Positions 55,989 to 63,321 of a stretch of 64,000 nucleotides of DNA are shown one piece after another. A program made the translations under genes and the position numbers. This DNA is from a virus, in the IMG/VR virus record IMGVR_UViG_3300027896_000014, positions 62,001 to 126,000 of that record. One strand, given 5' to 3'. A model generated the notes under the pieces. The model saw only the letters and a program-made list of their open reading frames with translations. It was not told where the DNA came from and did no database searches. The stretch's first letter is position 1. Each line of letters starts with the position of its first letter.

Positions 55989-56192
55989 TCAATCATGCCC
56001 AAAAATAGCTCGATAATTCTCCCGATACGCCTCGGAGGCGGTCTTCCCTGTGCAGGCTGGACACTTACAGAGAGAGTTGGGAGGGCCTTCACTATGGCTG
56101 CCGTCGTATTGTGCTCCACAGCCAGTACAGGCAAAAGCCTCAGATTCTTTGGTCCGTCTCTTACTTCGGTAAACCGCTTTCCACTTGGACAT
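55989..56192 (-). CDS. Zinc-ribbon protein (WKAVYR N-terminus)
   Basis: 67 aa starting MSKWKAVYRSKRRTKESEAF. CTGCGAQY and CKCPACTG give a four-cysteine ribbon. The opening WKAVYR is shared with the next gene. A longer overlapping frame (55970-56236) is rejected. Unknown role. Confidence 0.6.
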   Translation of the reverse strand: MSKWKAVYRSKRRTKESEAFACTGCGAQYDGSHSEGPPNSLCKCPACTGKTASEAYRENYRAIFGHD

Positions 56193-56202
56193 CTCGTACT
56201 CC

Positions 56203-56517
56203 TTAGACTATTAAGCCTGTTTTCCGATATACCCACTCTGAAAACTTATGCAACCAGTTATTAAGTGGACAATCCCGACCCCCAATTTCGTAAGCTATCC
56301 AATGAATGAGTTCATGTAGTACACCATACCAGCAACTTCTCTGAAGCCAAATCTCCTTTTTCGGATAATAGTAAAGACCGCGATAACGGCCCCTGATCTC
56401 CATAGGTGTACTATAATTAAGTTCTGGAAATTCCCAAACATGGTCTGGGAACTTGTCACAAAAGAATATTTTAGGGAAAAACCTTCTCCGATAAACTGCC
56501 TTCCACCCCTCGCTCAC
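56203..56517 (-). CDS. Small metallopeptidase-like protein
   Basis: 104 aa, GTG start overlapping the upstream stop. WYGVLHELIHWIAYEIGGRD contains HELIH, an HExxH zinc-peptidase helix, and a later His (NNWLHKFSEW) could be the third ligand. It opens MSEGWKAVYRRR, echoing the N-terminus of the zinc-ribbon neighbour. Proteolytic activity is inferred from the motif only. Confidence 0.6.
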   Translation of the reverse strand: MSEGWKAVYRRRFFPKIFFCDKFPDHVWEFPELNYSTPMEIRGRYRGLYYYPKKEIWLQRSCWYGVLHELIHWIAYEIGGRDCPLNNWLHKFSEWVYRKTGLIV

Positions 56518-56675
56518 TTGTTATCCCCTTTCACGTCCGATACCCATTCCCATACCTTCTTTGCCTCGTTCAGAATATCTTTCGTGGTCGGTCTCGGTCG
56601 TTTCTCCCTCATAATGTTAACAGCTACGTAGAAACAGTTAAGTCTCTGCTCTGCCCTTTCCTTTGCCGTCATCAT
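56514..56675 (-). CDS. 53-aa hypothetical protein
   Basis: Starts MMTAKERAEQRLNCFYVAVN, then REKRPRPTTKDILNEAKKVW. GGAGGTGAT precedes the ATG pair. The stop overlaps the GTG start of the HExxH gene. Helical. Unknown. Confidence 0.55.
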   Translation of the reverse strand: MMTAKERAEQRLNCFYVAVNIMREKRPRPTTKDILNEAKKVWEWVSDVKGDNK

Positions 56676-56731
56676 TGGTTATCACCTCCTCCCCTCACCT
56701 CTGGCCTATAATTCCAACCCGCCCCATACCT

Positions 56732-57028
56732 CTAAACTTTGACACTTACGTTAACCGTATGAAGTGTTACCATGCCCGGTTCAGAGGGATTTGGCACTAC
56801 GAACTGTCCGCCGGCGACCATTTCGGCCTCTTTCAGGGTCATTTTCCGGTAGGCTCGCTCAAAGGTCTCCTTGGGGGACCAAGAGACATATCCGTCTTCG
56901 TACCGAACCCGATAACCGACTCGGTTTGGCTGAGTTTCATCCCAAGCTTGGCCTTTCGAGAATACGAAATCTCTCTCGTCCAGAGGCTCAGCTGCTATGA
57001 TCTTGGTGCCAATATAGATTTCTTCCAT
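56732..57028 (-). CDS. Conserved phage protein (VRYEDGYVSWSPKE type)
   Basis: 98 aa with the recognisable core NRVGYRVRYEDGYVSWSPKE, then FERAYRKMTLKEAEMV, which recurs in many phage genomes as a small protein of unknown function. An AGGAGG lies upstream. It is one of a run of small genes before TerL. Confidence 0.65.
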   Translation of the reverse strand: MEEIYIGTKIIAAEPLDERDFVFSKGQAWDETQPNRVGYRVRYEDGYVSWSPKETFERAYRKMTLKEAEMVAGGQFVVPNPSEPGMVTLHTVNVSVKV

Positions 57029-57040
57029 CAGATCCTCCTT

Positions 57041-57301
57041 TCACAATTTTTTCACGGTTCGTTCACAGTCAAAGCAATAAGACCTCTTCTTTCCATTATC
57101 GTCATCAATTACCTGCACATTCCCATGCCTCCCAAGCCGGCAACCTGTCTGTCTATACCAATATTTACCAAACGAATCATGCCAGAGGTAGGAATTCTTC
57201 CAAAATCTTCGATGGAAGAGCCTCCAGCCACACCAATTACCCGCGGGGTAACGATGAAACAAACTCCACCAGATATCAGCATTTTCACGACAAGCACCCA
57301 T
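57041..57301 (-). CDS. Trp/Tyr-rich zinc-finger-like protein
   Basis: 86 aa. The first half is aromatic (WWSLFHRYPAGNWCGWRLFH). The second half, GCRLGRHGNVQVIDDDNGKK then SYCFDCERTVKKL, has C, H and CxxC residues suitable for zinc. The overlapping frame at 57109-57324 is less convincing. Function unknown. Confidence 0.55.
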   Translation of the reverse strand: MGACRENADIWWSLFHRYPAGNWCGWRLFHRRFWKNSYLWHDSFGKYWYRQTGCRLGRHGNVQVIDDDNGKKRSYCFDCERTVKKL

Positions 57302-57512
57302 GGCCTATCCTCCTCTTGATCCATTCCTTCACCCGGATCAAAGCAACCCCAACTTTCCTTGTCCAGAATAGCCTAAAAAGCTGCCGATAGGTCGGAGTTG
57401 GTCTCTGCATCTGGTAAAGCCGAATCTCATTCTTAATCTTATTAAACTCCTGCTTTTTTAGTTTGACCCTGACCCGCCTTCCACTCGGGAGAACCAGCTC
57501 CATTGATAACAT
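57285..57512 (-). CDS. Small basic hypothetical protein
   Basis: 75 aa. LVLPSGRRVRVKLKKQEFNK, then RLYQMQRPTPTYRQLFRLFW. Very basic, possibly nucleic-acid binding. GGAGG lies before the ATG at 57512; an internal ATG at 57503 is possible. Overlaps the next gene by 17 bases. Confidence 0.5.
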   Translation of the reverse strand: MLSMELVLPSGRRVRVKLKKQEFNKIKNEIRLYQMQRPTPTYRQLFRLFWTRKVGVALIRVKEWIKRRIGHGCLS

Positions 57513-57525
57513 CTTCCCTCCTCAA

Positions 57526-57693
57526 TTATTTTTCAAACCTACAATTCTCGAATTTAATGACCTTTATATCCGAGCCAATCCAAAATCCACATTCGCTAAA
57601 ACAATGTGGACATCTCATAATCTGAGAAATCAATGTATCGAATTCCCAACTTTTATTGCAATAACGACAAATCATATGTTGCATTTTTACCAT
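57526..57693 (-). CDS. Zinc-ribbon microprotein
   Basis: About 55 aa from MVKMQHMICRYCNKSWEFD. CRYC and CPHC form a ribbon, followed by CGFWIGSDIKVI. Its start overlaps the stop of the 90-aa gene. Unknown function. Confidence 0.55.
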   Translation of the reverse strand: MVKMQHMICRYCNKSWEFDTLISQIMRCPHCFSECGFWIGSDIKVIKFENCRFEK

Positions 57694-57959
57694 TTTGGAA
57701 GTTTCGCCCTCCTCTTCGCCTCCGGTACGACCCGATGCACCAGTAGGCACTCTATGTCAAGGATCGACCAACCAGAAAGCATCTTCAGGATGCGTACCTC
57801 CATCTTGTCGAGTTTGGTAGGTGCCAACCGTTTCTGTTCACTTGCCGTTGAAATGCTCCGCAAAGCCCCTGCTGTCAATTCGGCTGAGACAGATCCAAGA
57901 TGTTTCAATGTTCCAGCATTTAGCCTTTTCACTTCACGAGCATATTTAGTAAGCTTCAT
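57687..57959 (-). CDS. Helical hypothetical protein
   Basis: 90 aa from MKLTKYAREVKRLNAGTLKH, with GGGGAGAAG before the ATG at 57959. Helical throughout (DKMEVRILKMLSGWSILDIE). The first part of the longer frame (to 58061) is shadow. Overlaps both neighbours. Unknown. Confidence 0.5.
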   Translation of the reverse strand: MKLTKYAREVKRLNAGTLKHLGSVSAELTAGALRSISTASEQKRLAPTKLDKMEVRILKMLSGWSILDIECLLVHRVVPEAKRRAKLPKW

Positions 57960-58150
57960 TTTCTTCTCCCCTGGTAATCCAGATTCACCACATACGACTT
58001 TGCCAAATTCTGGGGTTCTACTCGGTCCACCGAGGATGGTACTTGCCCACACTTCGAACACTTGTAGGGGAATGGATTCTTCTTATCCACCACCAGAGCC
58101 TCGAGCTGACCGCCACAATAATTACAGAAGGCTTGAACCTCATCGTCCAC
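57956..58150 (-). CDS. Zinc-ribbon protein with TerL-like C-terminal tail
   Basis: 64 aa with a GTG start seven bases after AGGAG. FCNYCGGQLEAL and YKCSKCGQ form a ribbon. The C-terminus VEPQNLAKSYVVNLDYQGRR is strikingly like the end of the terminase large subunit (PPPQKLAQSYAVNIG... QGRR). The shared tail may be a common interaction peptide or a copied 3' end of terL. Confidence 0.6.
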   Translation of the reverse strand: MDDEVQAFCNYCGGQLEALVVDKKNPFPYKCSKCGQVPSSVDRVEPQNLAKSYVVNLDYQGRRK

Positions 58151-58152
58151 TC

Positions 58153-58215
58153 TCAAACTCCTATTTCTCTCCCACAACGCTTGCAGACTAAATAATAATT
58201 TTCTGTATCCAACAT
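58153..58215 (-). CDS. 20-aa CxxC peptide (tentative)
   Basis: MLDTENYYLVCKRCGREIGV, one zinc knuckle, ending three bases before the next GTG start. No clear Shine-Dalgarno. Possibly a leader ORF coupled to the ribbon gene. Confidence 0.3.
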   Translation of the reverse strand: MLDTENYYLVCKRCGREIGV

Positions 58216-58218
58216 AGC

Positions 58219-58392
58219 TTAGATCACAGAGCTACACTTACACTTCTTAAGCTCCTTCTCTTTAAAAGCATGGCAGTCTTCGATGGGGAGCGCTATAAAA
58301 GTTTTTCCAATCTCTGGATTCCATTCACGAATATGTCCTTGAGCACAATTCACTCTGTTTTTGTCAAACTTGCATGTCGTGCAATCTCTCAT
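58219..58392 (-). CDS. 57-aa cysteine-rich microprotein
   Basis: Starts MRDCTTCKFDKNRVNCAQGH and ends KKCKCSSVI. Seven cysteines and two histidines can hold one or two zinc ions. It starts just after the stop of the 71-aa gene. Function unknown. Confidence 0.55.
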   Translation of the reverse strand: MRDCTTCKFDKNRVNCAQGHIREWNPEIGKTFIALPIEDCHAFKEKELKKCKCSSVI

Positions 58393-58608
58393 TTAACCCC
58401 CCGCTATCTTTCGCCACCTCTTGACCATTTCTAAAACTTTCAAAACTTCATCATTCCATTCCTTTCTAATGGCTTCTTCACGCCCCCACATTTTAAAGAG
58501 CCAGGTAAAGCTAAGATAGTCTTCCTGGTCCTGAATTGGTATTAATCTCCCAAATAATTGATTGAACCATCGATACGGTGTTCTCCATTTTTTAACGAGA
58601 ATAACCAT
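58393..58608 (-). CDS. Small hypothetical protein after TerL
   Basis: 71 aa, aromatic and basic (MVILVKKWRTPYRWFNQLFG, then FTWLFKMWGREEAIRKEW). It abuts terL and precedes the Cys-rich gene, so it is in the packaging operon. No family recognised. Confidence 0.5.
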   Translation of the reverse strand: MVILVKKWRTPYRWFNQLFGRLIPIQDQEDYLSFTWLFKMWGREEAIRKEWNDEVLKVLEMVKRWRKIAGG

Positions 58609-58609
58609 C

Positions 58610-60220
58610 TCATCGTCTCCCTTGGCTTTTATGCAATCCGATATTGACAGCGTAGGATTGAGCTAATTTTTGGGGCGGCGGCATATCCGCGGGCTTTGTA
58701 CGCCTTTGCGTAACCATTGAACAATAAACGACCGCCTCACCTTTGTCGGGGGATCTTCCCAGCCTCCTCTTGAGTCCGGCAATCTTCACCCCATCAGCCC
58801 CGATCTTATCCTCTTTTGACTCGATCAGAATCCCCCCAGGAGTCAACATCCAGAGTGGAGCACATAGATCAGCTTTCAGTTCAGGGTCTGAAGGTAGAGC
58901 CACTTTGTCACCCATCAAAGGGTCCAAACTCTCCCGAAATCTCCACCACATATAGGACCGCATATTACGGAAACGATACTTCTGGGTGGCCTTGTCGGTC
59001 TTTCCCTCGAGTCCCTTTGTCCCGCCAGAATCTATTGCAATTACTTGTACTTTAACGTTTGTCTTTAGAAAGTCTACCACGGCTCCGCCTACTCCAATTC
59101 CATCAACATGGATCGGTGCCCCATCACGCATAGCTTCAATAACCTTACCGGCCGCTGATTGGCCATCGGGCGTCTGTACTCCGGGATAGCAGATTAAAGG
59201 AGAGTACCAAGTGCCATATCTCGTGGAGATCACGGTTCGGTCAGTCCCACCTCGAGCCACATCAACCCCTATAGAATCCATGGCCCCCTTCTTCCCATCC
59301 TCTTTCCAGCGAGCCTGGGCTGCCTCAACCCATAATGTGGGGATGACCTGCCACTCTGAGTCTTTAATACCGGCCTGAAAGTTCCCCTCACGCATTTGGG
59401 AACGGAGGGGCTCAGGAGATGCATTGAGCACCACTTCATAGTTCGTGCCCAGCAAGAAAGGATTATCTTCTAACTTTGAGGGGATAAAGGTTCGAGACAT
59501 CGGCTTAACCATGACGCCTTTGACCCGGATCGGATTCCCACTTGGAAGCTCTACGTCCTTCCCATCGATGGTGGTATACCAACGGAGCTCGCCAGGTTTG
59601 GCAGGGTGTGGATGCTTTGAATCGATCCAGGGACCCCAAAACTGGATAACCCACCTTCCTTGTTCGTCCACAGGAGGGTTACCCGTACAAACGATTCGGC
59701 AGCGTTGGCCCTGGACGGTTGTTCTAAGCCAAAGGGAAAGGAAGCGGAACTGATGCTCAATGAAGTTACAAATTTCGTCAAAGCCGAGGAAGTCATGAGG
59801 GCGCCCTTGCCATCGTGTCTCATCACCAGGGTCCTTACAGCTACCAAATTCTATCTGCCGGTCCGGAAGTCTCCAGATCAGTTGCTGAGAATTCCAACCA
59901 TCCCGGGTGGCCAAGATCTCTGCCAATCGATCAACCAGTGCCACCGTCTGCGTTGCCTCACGCCTAAAGATAATCGACCGCCTATGTTCGGTGAGGCTAA
60001 GGCCAAGAAGAAGATCGCTCTTGGACCCGCCGGCAGCTCCCCCAAAGAATAGGATATCTGCGGGGTTCTCCAGAGCATCCATCTGCGTCCCAGGAATCGG
60101 CGTCCACAATGGATGCTTCAGGCTTACCAAAACCTCCCGTTGCAGATCCTGGAGTTCGTCGGAATTCAACCGCTCTAAAATATGCGAGAGTTCAATTATT
60201 TGTTTGGCTGAGGATTGCAA
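58610..60220 (-). CDS. terL: Terminase large subunit
   Basis: 536 aa. ATPase domain: Walker A GGAAGGSKSD at residues 60-69, Walker B FLGFDEI with Asp148-Glu149, and a C-motif-like VCTGNPP near 185. Nuclease domain: the first acidic residue in GVDVARGGTD near 325, with further Asp residues near 385 (HVDGIGVGG) and 470. It packages DNA into proheads with TerS and portal. The last 25 residues share a tail with the small zinc-ribbon protein at 57956. A TACGCC palindrome lies inside the gene at 58699-58712. Confidence 0.95.
   Translation of the reverse strand: MQSSAKQIIELSHILERLNSDELQDLQREVLVSLKHPLWTPIPGTQMDALENPADILFFGGAAGGSKSDLLLGLSLTEHRRSIIFRREATQTVALVDRLAEILATRDGWNSQQLIWRLPDRQIEFGSCKDPGDETRWQGRPHDFLGFDEICNFIEHQFRFLSLWLRTTVQGQRCRIVCTGNPPVDEQGRWVIQFWGPWIDSKHPHPAKPGELRWYTTIDGKDVELPSGNPIRVKGVMVKPMSRTFIPSKLEDNPFLLGTNYEVVLNASPEPLRSQMREGNFQAGIKDSEWQVIPTLWVEAAQARWKEDGKKGAMDSIGVDVARGGTDRTVISTRYGTWYSPLICYPGVQTPDGQSAAGKVIEAMRDGAPIHVDGIGVGGAVVDFLKTNVKVQVIAIDSGGTKGLEGKTDKATQKYRFRNMRSYMWWRFRESLDPLMGDKVALPSDPELKADLCAPLWMLTPGGILIESKEDKIGADGVKIAGLKRRLGRSPDKGEAVVYCSMVTQRRTKPADMPPPQKLAQSYAVNIGLHKSQGRR
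58699..58712. promoter_or_regulatory. TACGCC-type palindrome inside terL
   Basis: TACGCCTTTGCGTA in the last 110 bases of terL, read as TQRR in the protein. The same 14 bases occur in the 2409-aa gene at 16367, also coding TQRR. Function, if any, is unproven. Confidence 0.5.
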
Positions 60221-60368
60221 TAGATATCCCCTATAAGTTGACGGCCAACAGGAACGATCTCAGAACTCATCTCACTTTGGGTACTATGTCCGGCTTGCAT
60301 CAGCAGAGGCTATATTTCCCTACTCGGTAATTGATCATTCTTATCGACCACTCGACCATTGGCCACCC

Positions 60369-60382
60369 TACGCATTTGCGTA
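60369..60382. promoter_or_regulatory. TACGCA-NN-TGCGTA palindrome upstream of terL
   Basis: TACGCATTTGCGTA, perfect arms, in the 198-bp gap between the 70-aa gene and terL. The gap holds no gene and is otherwise AT-rich (AAATTATTTTATTTTTAG), suitable for a promoter. Confidence 0.75.
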
Positions 60383-60418
60383 ATACTTGTCTAAAATTAT
60401 TTTATTTTTAGTTTTACG

Positions 60419-60631
60419 TTAGGCCACTTCCACATTCCAAGCCCAACCTTCAATTTCGCCAAAATCAAATTTTGCTCGGTGATAAGTGAGTGAATCATCT
60501 TTACCGCTCAACTCTTTATCCCATCCGAGGAATGTCCCTGTCATTTCTCCACTCACGCAACAGTCTTCAAATTTGATTAAATATCTTATCCCTATTTGCA
60601 AATCTTTAAGTTCCATGATGGTTCTACCCAT
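60419..60631 (-). CDS. Small beta-rich protein between terS and terL
   Basis: 70 aa from MGRTIMELKDLQIGIRYLIK, then GEMTGTFLGWDKELSGKDD and an aromatic end. GGGGGAAG precedes the ATG, which overlaps the terS stop. Small, single-domain, SH3-like in pattern. It sits between the two terminase genes, so it may help packaging. Confidence 0.55.
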   Translation of the reverse strand: MGRTIMELKDLQIGIRYLIKFEDCCVSGEMTGTFLGWDKELSGKDDSLTYHRAKFDFGEIEGWAWNVEVA

Positions 60632-61250
60632 CTTCCCCCTTTTCCCCCTCAATTTCCTTCTTCCTCTCAACCGCCAGTTTTACCAAATACACTATTTTTG
60701 CAGAAAGTTCAAGCGTTGTTAGTACCCTGCCGATCCCCTCCTCCTCCTCATCCTCGTCCCGGTGCTTCCCGTTGCCGATGATCCCGAGGTGTTTACTGAG
60801 AAGTTCGAGGGCTCTAACCTTATCATAGGTACGGACCTTCTTGGTGTGCCCAATGAGAGTCCGTTTCTTCCCCTTGCCAGTATATTCCTCAAGAACCTCC
60901 ACACCTGCAACTGCGGCAGCTGCTTCATCTGACCACTCATGAGGAAGCTTCAAGCTTCCATCTTCATTGTAAAGATTCCGAAGGTCTGAGAGAGCAACTC
61001 TGGCAACTTCAGTTAAAACTCTTTCAGAATGGACGCCAATTTTCTGAAGATGGTGCTCAGTAAGTCTTTCAACCGCAGCCTTCACTTGAGGAACCTTGAG
61101 AAGCTGTGACGCCATTTCCCATGCGCTTTGGTCGTCCTTGACACGATAGCCAGCTCCCTTTACGGCTTCACCGGCAACCCATCTAACTTTTGGAAGTAAA
61201 GCCACAAAAGTCTTCTGTTTTATCGTGAGTTTACGAACTTTGGTTTTCAT
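60624..61250 (-). CDS. terS: Terminase small subunit
   Basis: About 208 aa from MKTKVRKLTIKQKTFVALLP. The N-terminus (LTIKQKTFVALLPKVRWVAG, then EAVKGAGYRVKDDQSAWEMA) is the Terminase_2 type DNA-binding helix-turn-helix. KVRTYDKVRALELLSKHLGI near residue 145 is the oligomerisation core seen in the family. It recognises the packaging site and loads TerL. It is the first of the packaging genes in the leftward order. Confidence 0.88.
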   Translation of the reverse strand: MKTKVRKLTIKQKTFVALLPKVRWVAGEAVKGAGYRVKDDQSAWEMASQLLKVPQVKAAVERLTEHHLQKIGVHSERVLTEVARVALSDLRNLYNEDGSLKLPHEWSDEAAAAVAGVEVLEEYTGKGKKRTLIGHTKKVRTYDKVRALELLSKHLGIIGNGKHRDEDEEEEGIGRVLTTLELSAKIVYLVKLAVERKKEIEGEKGEDG

Positions 61251-61379
61251 ATAAGATATCCTTGTAATCACAATTGGGGAAACAGGGAGTTCTGGTCGGT
61301 GAGGTATCGTTGGTAGAACCGCCAGTTGCTTTGCTTCCCTTAAATAATATCAATATACTCCAAATTGTTTTACTTTAAG

Positions 61380-62003
61380 CTAAATCTGTATCTTCCACTC
61401 TTTATCATATCCTGCAATCTTAAAAACCAAAGTGCCAAATTGTTTATTCACTTTTGCCTGTAAAAGCTCGATGTCACTAAGTTCTTTGTTCGGGCAAATC
61501 CAACTACGAAAGATCTGATCCTTATCAACGTGGATCTGAGTAGATTCGTCTGACCACTTTTTCGATTTAACCTCTTGAGTTCGCCATTTTAATTCAGTTG
61601 GATGGCCTTGCTGCAAGGGAATGCCTGGTTCTATTATAGCGGTGGATTGTATATCAAGGTTTTGTTGCGTGTCATTTCGAAAGATAATTCTGATTTTAGG
61701 CTTGAATGTAACATCTTGTCTTGTAGTATACTCTGGGCGTATCTCCAATATTGTTAAAAGGATTTTAAACAACGGCTCAGGAATATGCCTTTTGAAAATG
61801 TCGTGTAGATATCTTATAAATCCATAAAGAGTGATTCCAAATGAAACAATAAAAATAACCTGTATTGAGTTCGAGATATAATTCATAATGCTCCCAATTT
61901 TAAATTTTTCAATTAGAGTTATTATTCCCGATATCAAATCCCTGCTCCATAGAAAATCAACCAGTTGCAGTTGATTGCAACTCCACGAGATCTCCGACTG
62001 CAT
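61380..62003 (-). CDS. Membrane protein, unknown
   Basis: 207 aa. A helical N-terminus, a hydrophobic segment (IQVIFIVSFGITLYGFIRYL) near residue 45-65, then a soluble domain with beta strands (KIRIIFRNDTQQNLDIQSTA). The ATG start has no strong Shine-Dalgarno. Codon and base composition are more AT-rich than in the surrounding late genes, suggesting recent acquisition. Exclusion or signalling roles are possible. Confidence 0.5.
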   Translation of the reverse strand: MQSEISWSCNQLQLVDFLWSRDLISGIITLIEKFKIGSIMNYISNSIQVIFIVSFGITLYGFIRYLHDIFKRHIPEPLFKILLTILEIRPEYTTRQDVTFKPKIRIIFRNDTQQNLDIQSTAIIEPGIPLQQGHPTELKWRTQEVKSKKWSDESTQIHVDKDQIFRSWICPNKELSDIELLQAKVNKQFGTLVFKIAGYDKEWKIQI

Positions 62004-62017
62004 TATTTAAAGGAGAA

Positions 62018-62039
62018 GGCAGGGATTTTTAGCCCTGCC
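62018..62039. terminator. Bidirectional terminator
   Basis: GGCAGGG pairs with CCCTGCC around an 8-base loop. CTTTTTG follows on the plus strand and TTCTCCTTT on the minus strand. It separates the lipoprotein group from the membrane protein gene. Confidence 0.75.
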
Positions 62040-62168
62040 CTTTTTGTTAATGGTCTTGCTGAACAAATCAGTGTGGACGATTAAGCACCCCCTTAAACGT
62101 CCATTACAAGTTAGAAAAAAAATAATTAGAATTGACCTCTTCCCCTCTGATTGCTTTTGCCCCATTTG

Positions 62169-62612
62169 TTACAAACCCAAAGCCGTAACATATGGCAATA
62201 TCTTAGCCATTACAGCAGGGAAGAACGTTTGCATGATCTGAGACACCCCACTCTTTACCATGCTACCCCAAATCCATCCCCACAGAATAACTGTTTGTCC
62301 CATGTCTTGATCTGTAAGCTCCTCGCAAGTAGGAATCCCATTCACATCCTTTTTGATACATTTAGCCGCAATGGTGTCAAGAGTTTTAATGTCCGTATCA
62401 CAGTCACACGGCAGAAGACCCTTAAACTTAACCAGTACGACCGAAAGAGCACTTGAATTAAGTGGCCATGTAGAGGCAATCTCTCTGGCCGCAATGCGGG
62501 TCGTGGCAGCATTTTGCTGATCCATTTGTGCGACATCAATGACGGTTTTCTGCCATGCCGCACAGCCCACCAAAAGAAACAGAGCGAGTAAAGAAATCAG
62601 GAATAGTTTCAT
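62169..62612 (-). CDS. Lipoprotein, possibly spanin or lysis-associated
   Basis: 147 aa from MKLFLISLLALFLLVGC, a lipoprotein signal with lipobox LVGC (Cys17). Helical, charged middle, then LPCDCDTDIKTLDTIAAKCI with cysteines, and a hydrophobic C-terminal stretch (FFPAVMAKILPYV). Outer-membrane lipoproteins in late operons can act as o-spanins, but the length and C-terminal hydrophobic part are unusual. Confidence 0.6.
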   Translation of the reverse strand: MKLFLISLLALFLLVGCAAWQKTVIDVAQMDQQNAATTRIAAREIASTWPLNSSALSVVLVKFKGLLPCDCDTDIKTLDTIAAKCIKKDVNGIPTCEELTDQDMGQTVILWGWIWGSMVKSGVSQIMQTFFPAVMAKILPYVTALGL

Positions 62613-62616
62613 ATTT

Positions 62617-63321
62617 TCACCTCCTTTCAAATGGAATGATGTTCCCCTCCTCAATCAAAAATCCCTTCAATGGAGATTCATAACCTGCACCGGAATTGTG
62701 ATTATTTCCAACGTCTTTGAAAGCGTGGGTGTGTCCGTAGAGAAAATCCCATCCTGGATTTGCGTCTGCAAGTTCCTGTCGCATCTGTTTAACTGCCAGA
62801 TGTCTATTTGGATTTGAAGGATGAGGAGAGGTTTCTGGGTCAATTCCAAGTTTGTCGGCTGCCCTGACAGCGAATCTTCCTATCTTCCAACCCTCGCAAT
62901 TTGGCCAATCGTAAAGCCAACCATGATCCAGAAATATCTTTTTACCAAAACCCTCAAAGACGTAGGCAACCGGACGATCAATTTCTGGAAGATCAAGTCC
63001 ATCCTTTTCATGGTTTCCAAGAACCCAACAAAGCTCTCCATAAGAACAGATTGCACTTACTAAATTGGGATGAGCCTTTTCTATGGCTATGGCATCAAAG
63101 CCTCTCCAAAGATCGTAGAACTCGCTTCCCAAGAGTGCATATCCTCTATCCCGATGATCTCTTAAAGTGTCAATAAGTAGTTTTTCATTACCGCTCGACT
63201 TGAGAGGGTCATGGTCGTCCCCAGCAGCAGCGTGAAGATCGGAGAGATTAAGGCATTTCGGAGGTAATGGGAGATGTGGAAGCGTTTTGATTAGATACTC
63301 AAACTTTTCTTGAAGGCTCAT
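62617..63321 (-). CDS. Calcineurin-like metallophosphoesterase
   Basis: 234 aa. Ordered motifs: NLSDLHAAAGDD near residue 25, GSEFYDLW near 62, WVLGNHE near 98, LDHGWLYDW near 133, and FLYGHTHAFKDVG near 195. The second block normally reads GD.vD, but here it is GSEFYD, so one metal ligand may differ. It probably hydrolyses phosphoesters, possibly nucleotides or DNA ends. It overlaps the peptidase-like gene by four bases. Confidence 0.8.
   Translation of the reverse strand: MSLQEKFEYLIKTLPHLPLPPKCLNLSDLHAAAGDDHDPLKSSGNEKLLIDTLRDHRDRGYALLGSEFYDLWRGFDAIAIEKAHPNLVSAICSYGELCWVLGNHEKDGLDLPEIDRPVAYVFEGFGKKIFLDHGWLYDWPNCEGWKIGRFAVRAADKLGIDPETSPHPSNPNRHLAVKQMRQELADANPGWDFLYGHTHAFKDVGNNHNSGAGYESPLKGFLIEEGNIIPFERR

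Noticed and set aside
55970-56236. 88-aa frame overlapping the WKAVYR ribbon gene
   Set aside because: The other frame has a proper CxxC ribbon and start; this one does not.
57109-57324. 71-aa frame overlapping the aromatic zinc-finger gene
   Set aside because: The alternative frame shows paired Cys/His; this one has only weak hydrophobic stretches.
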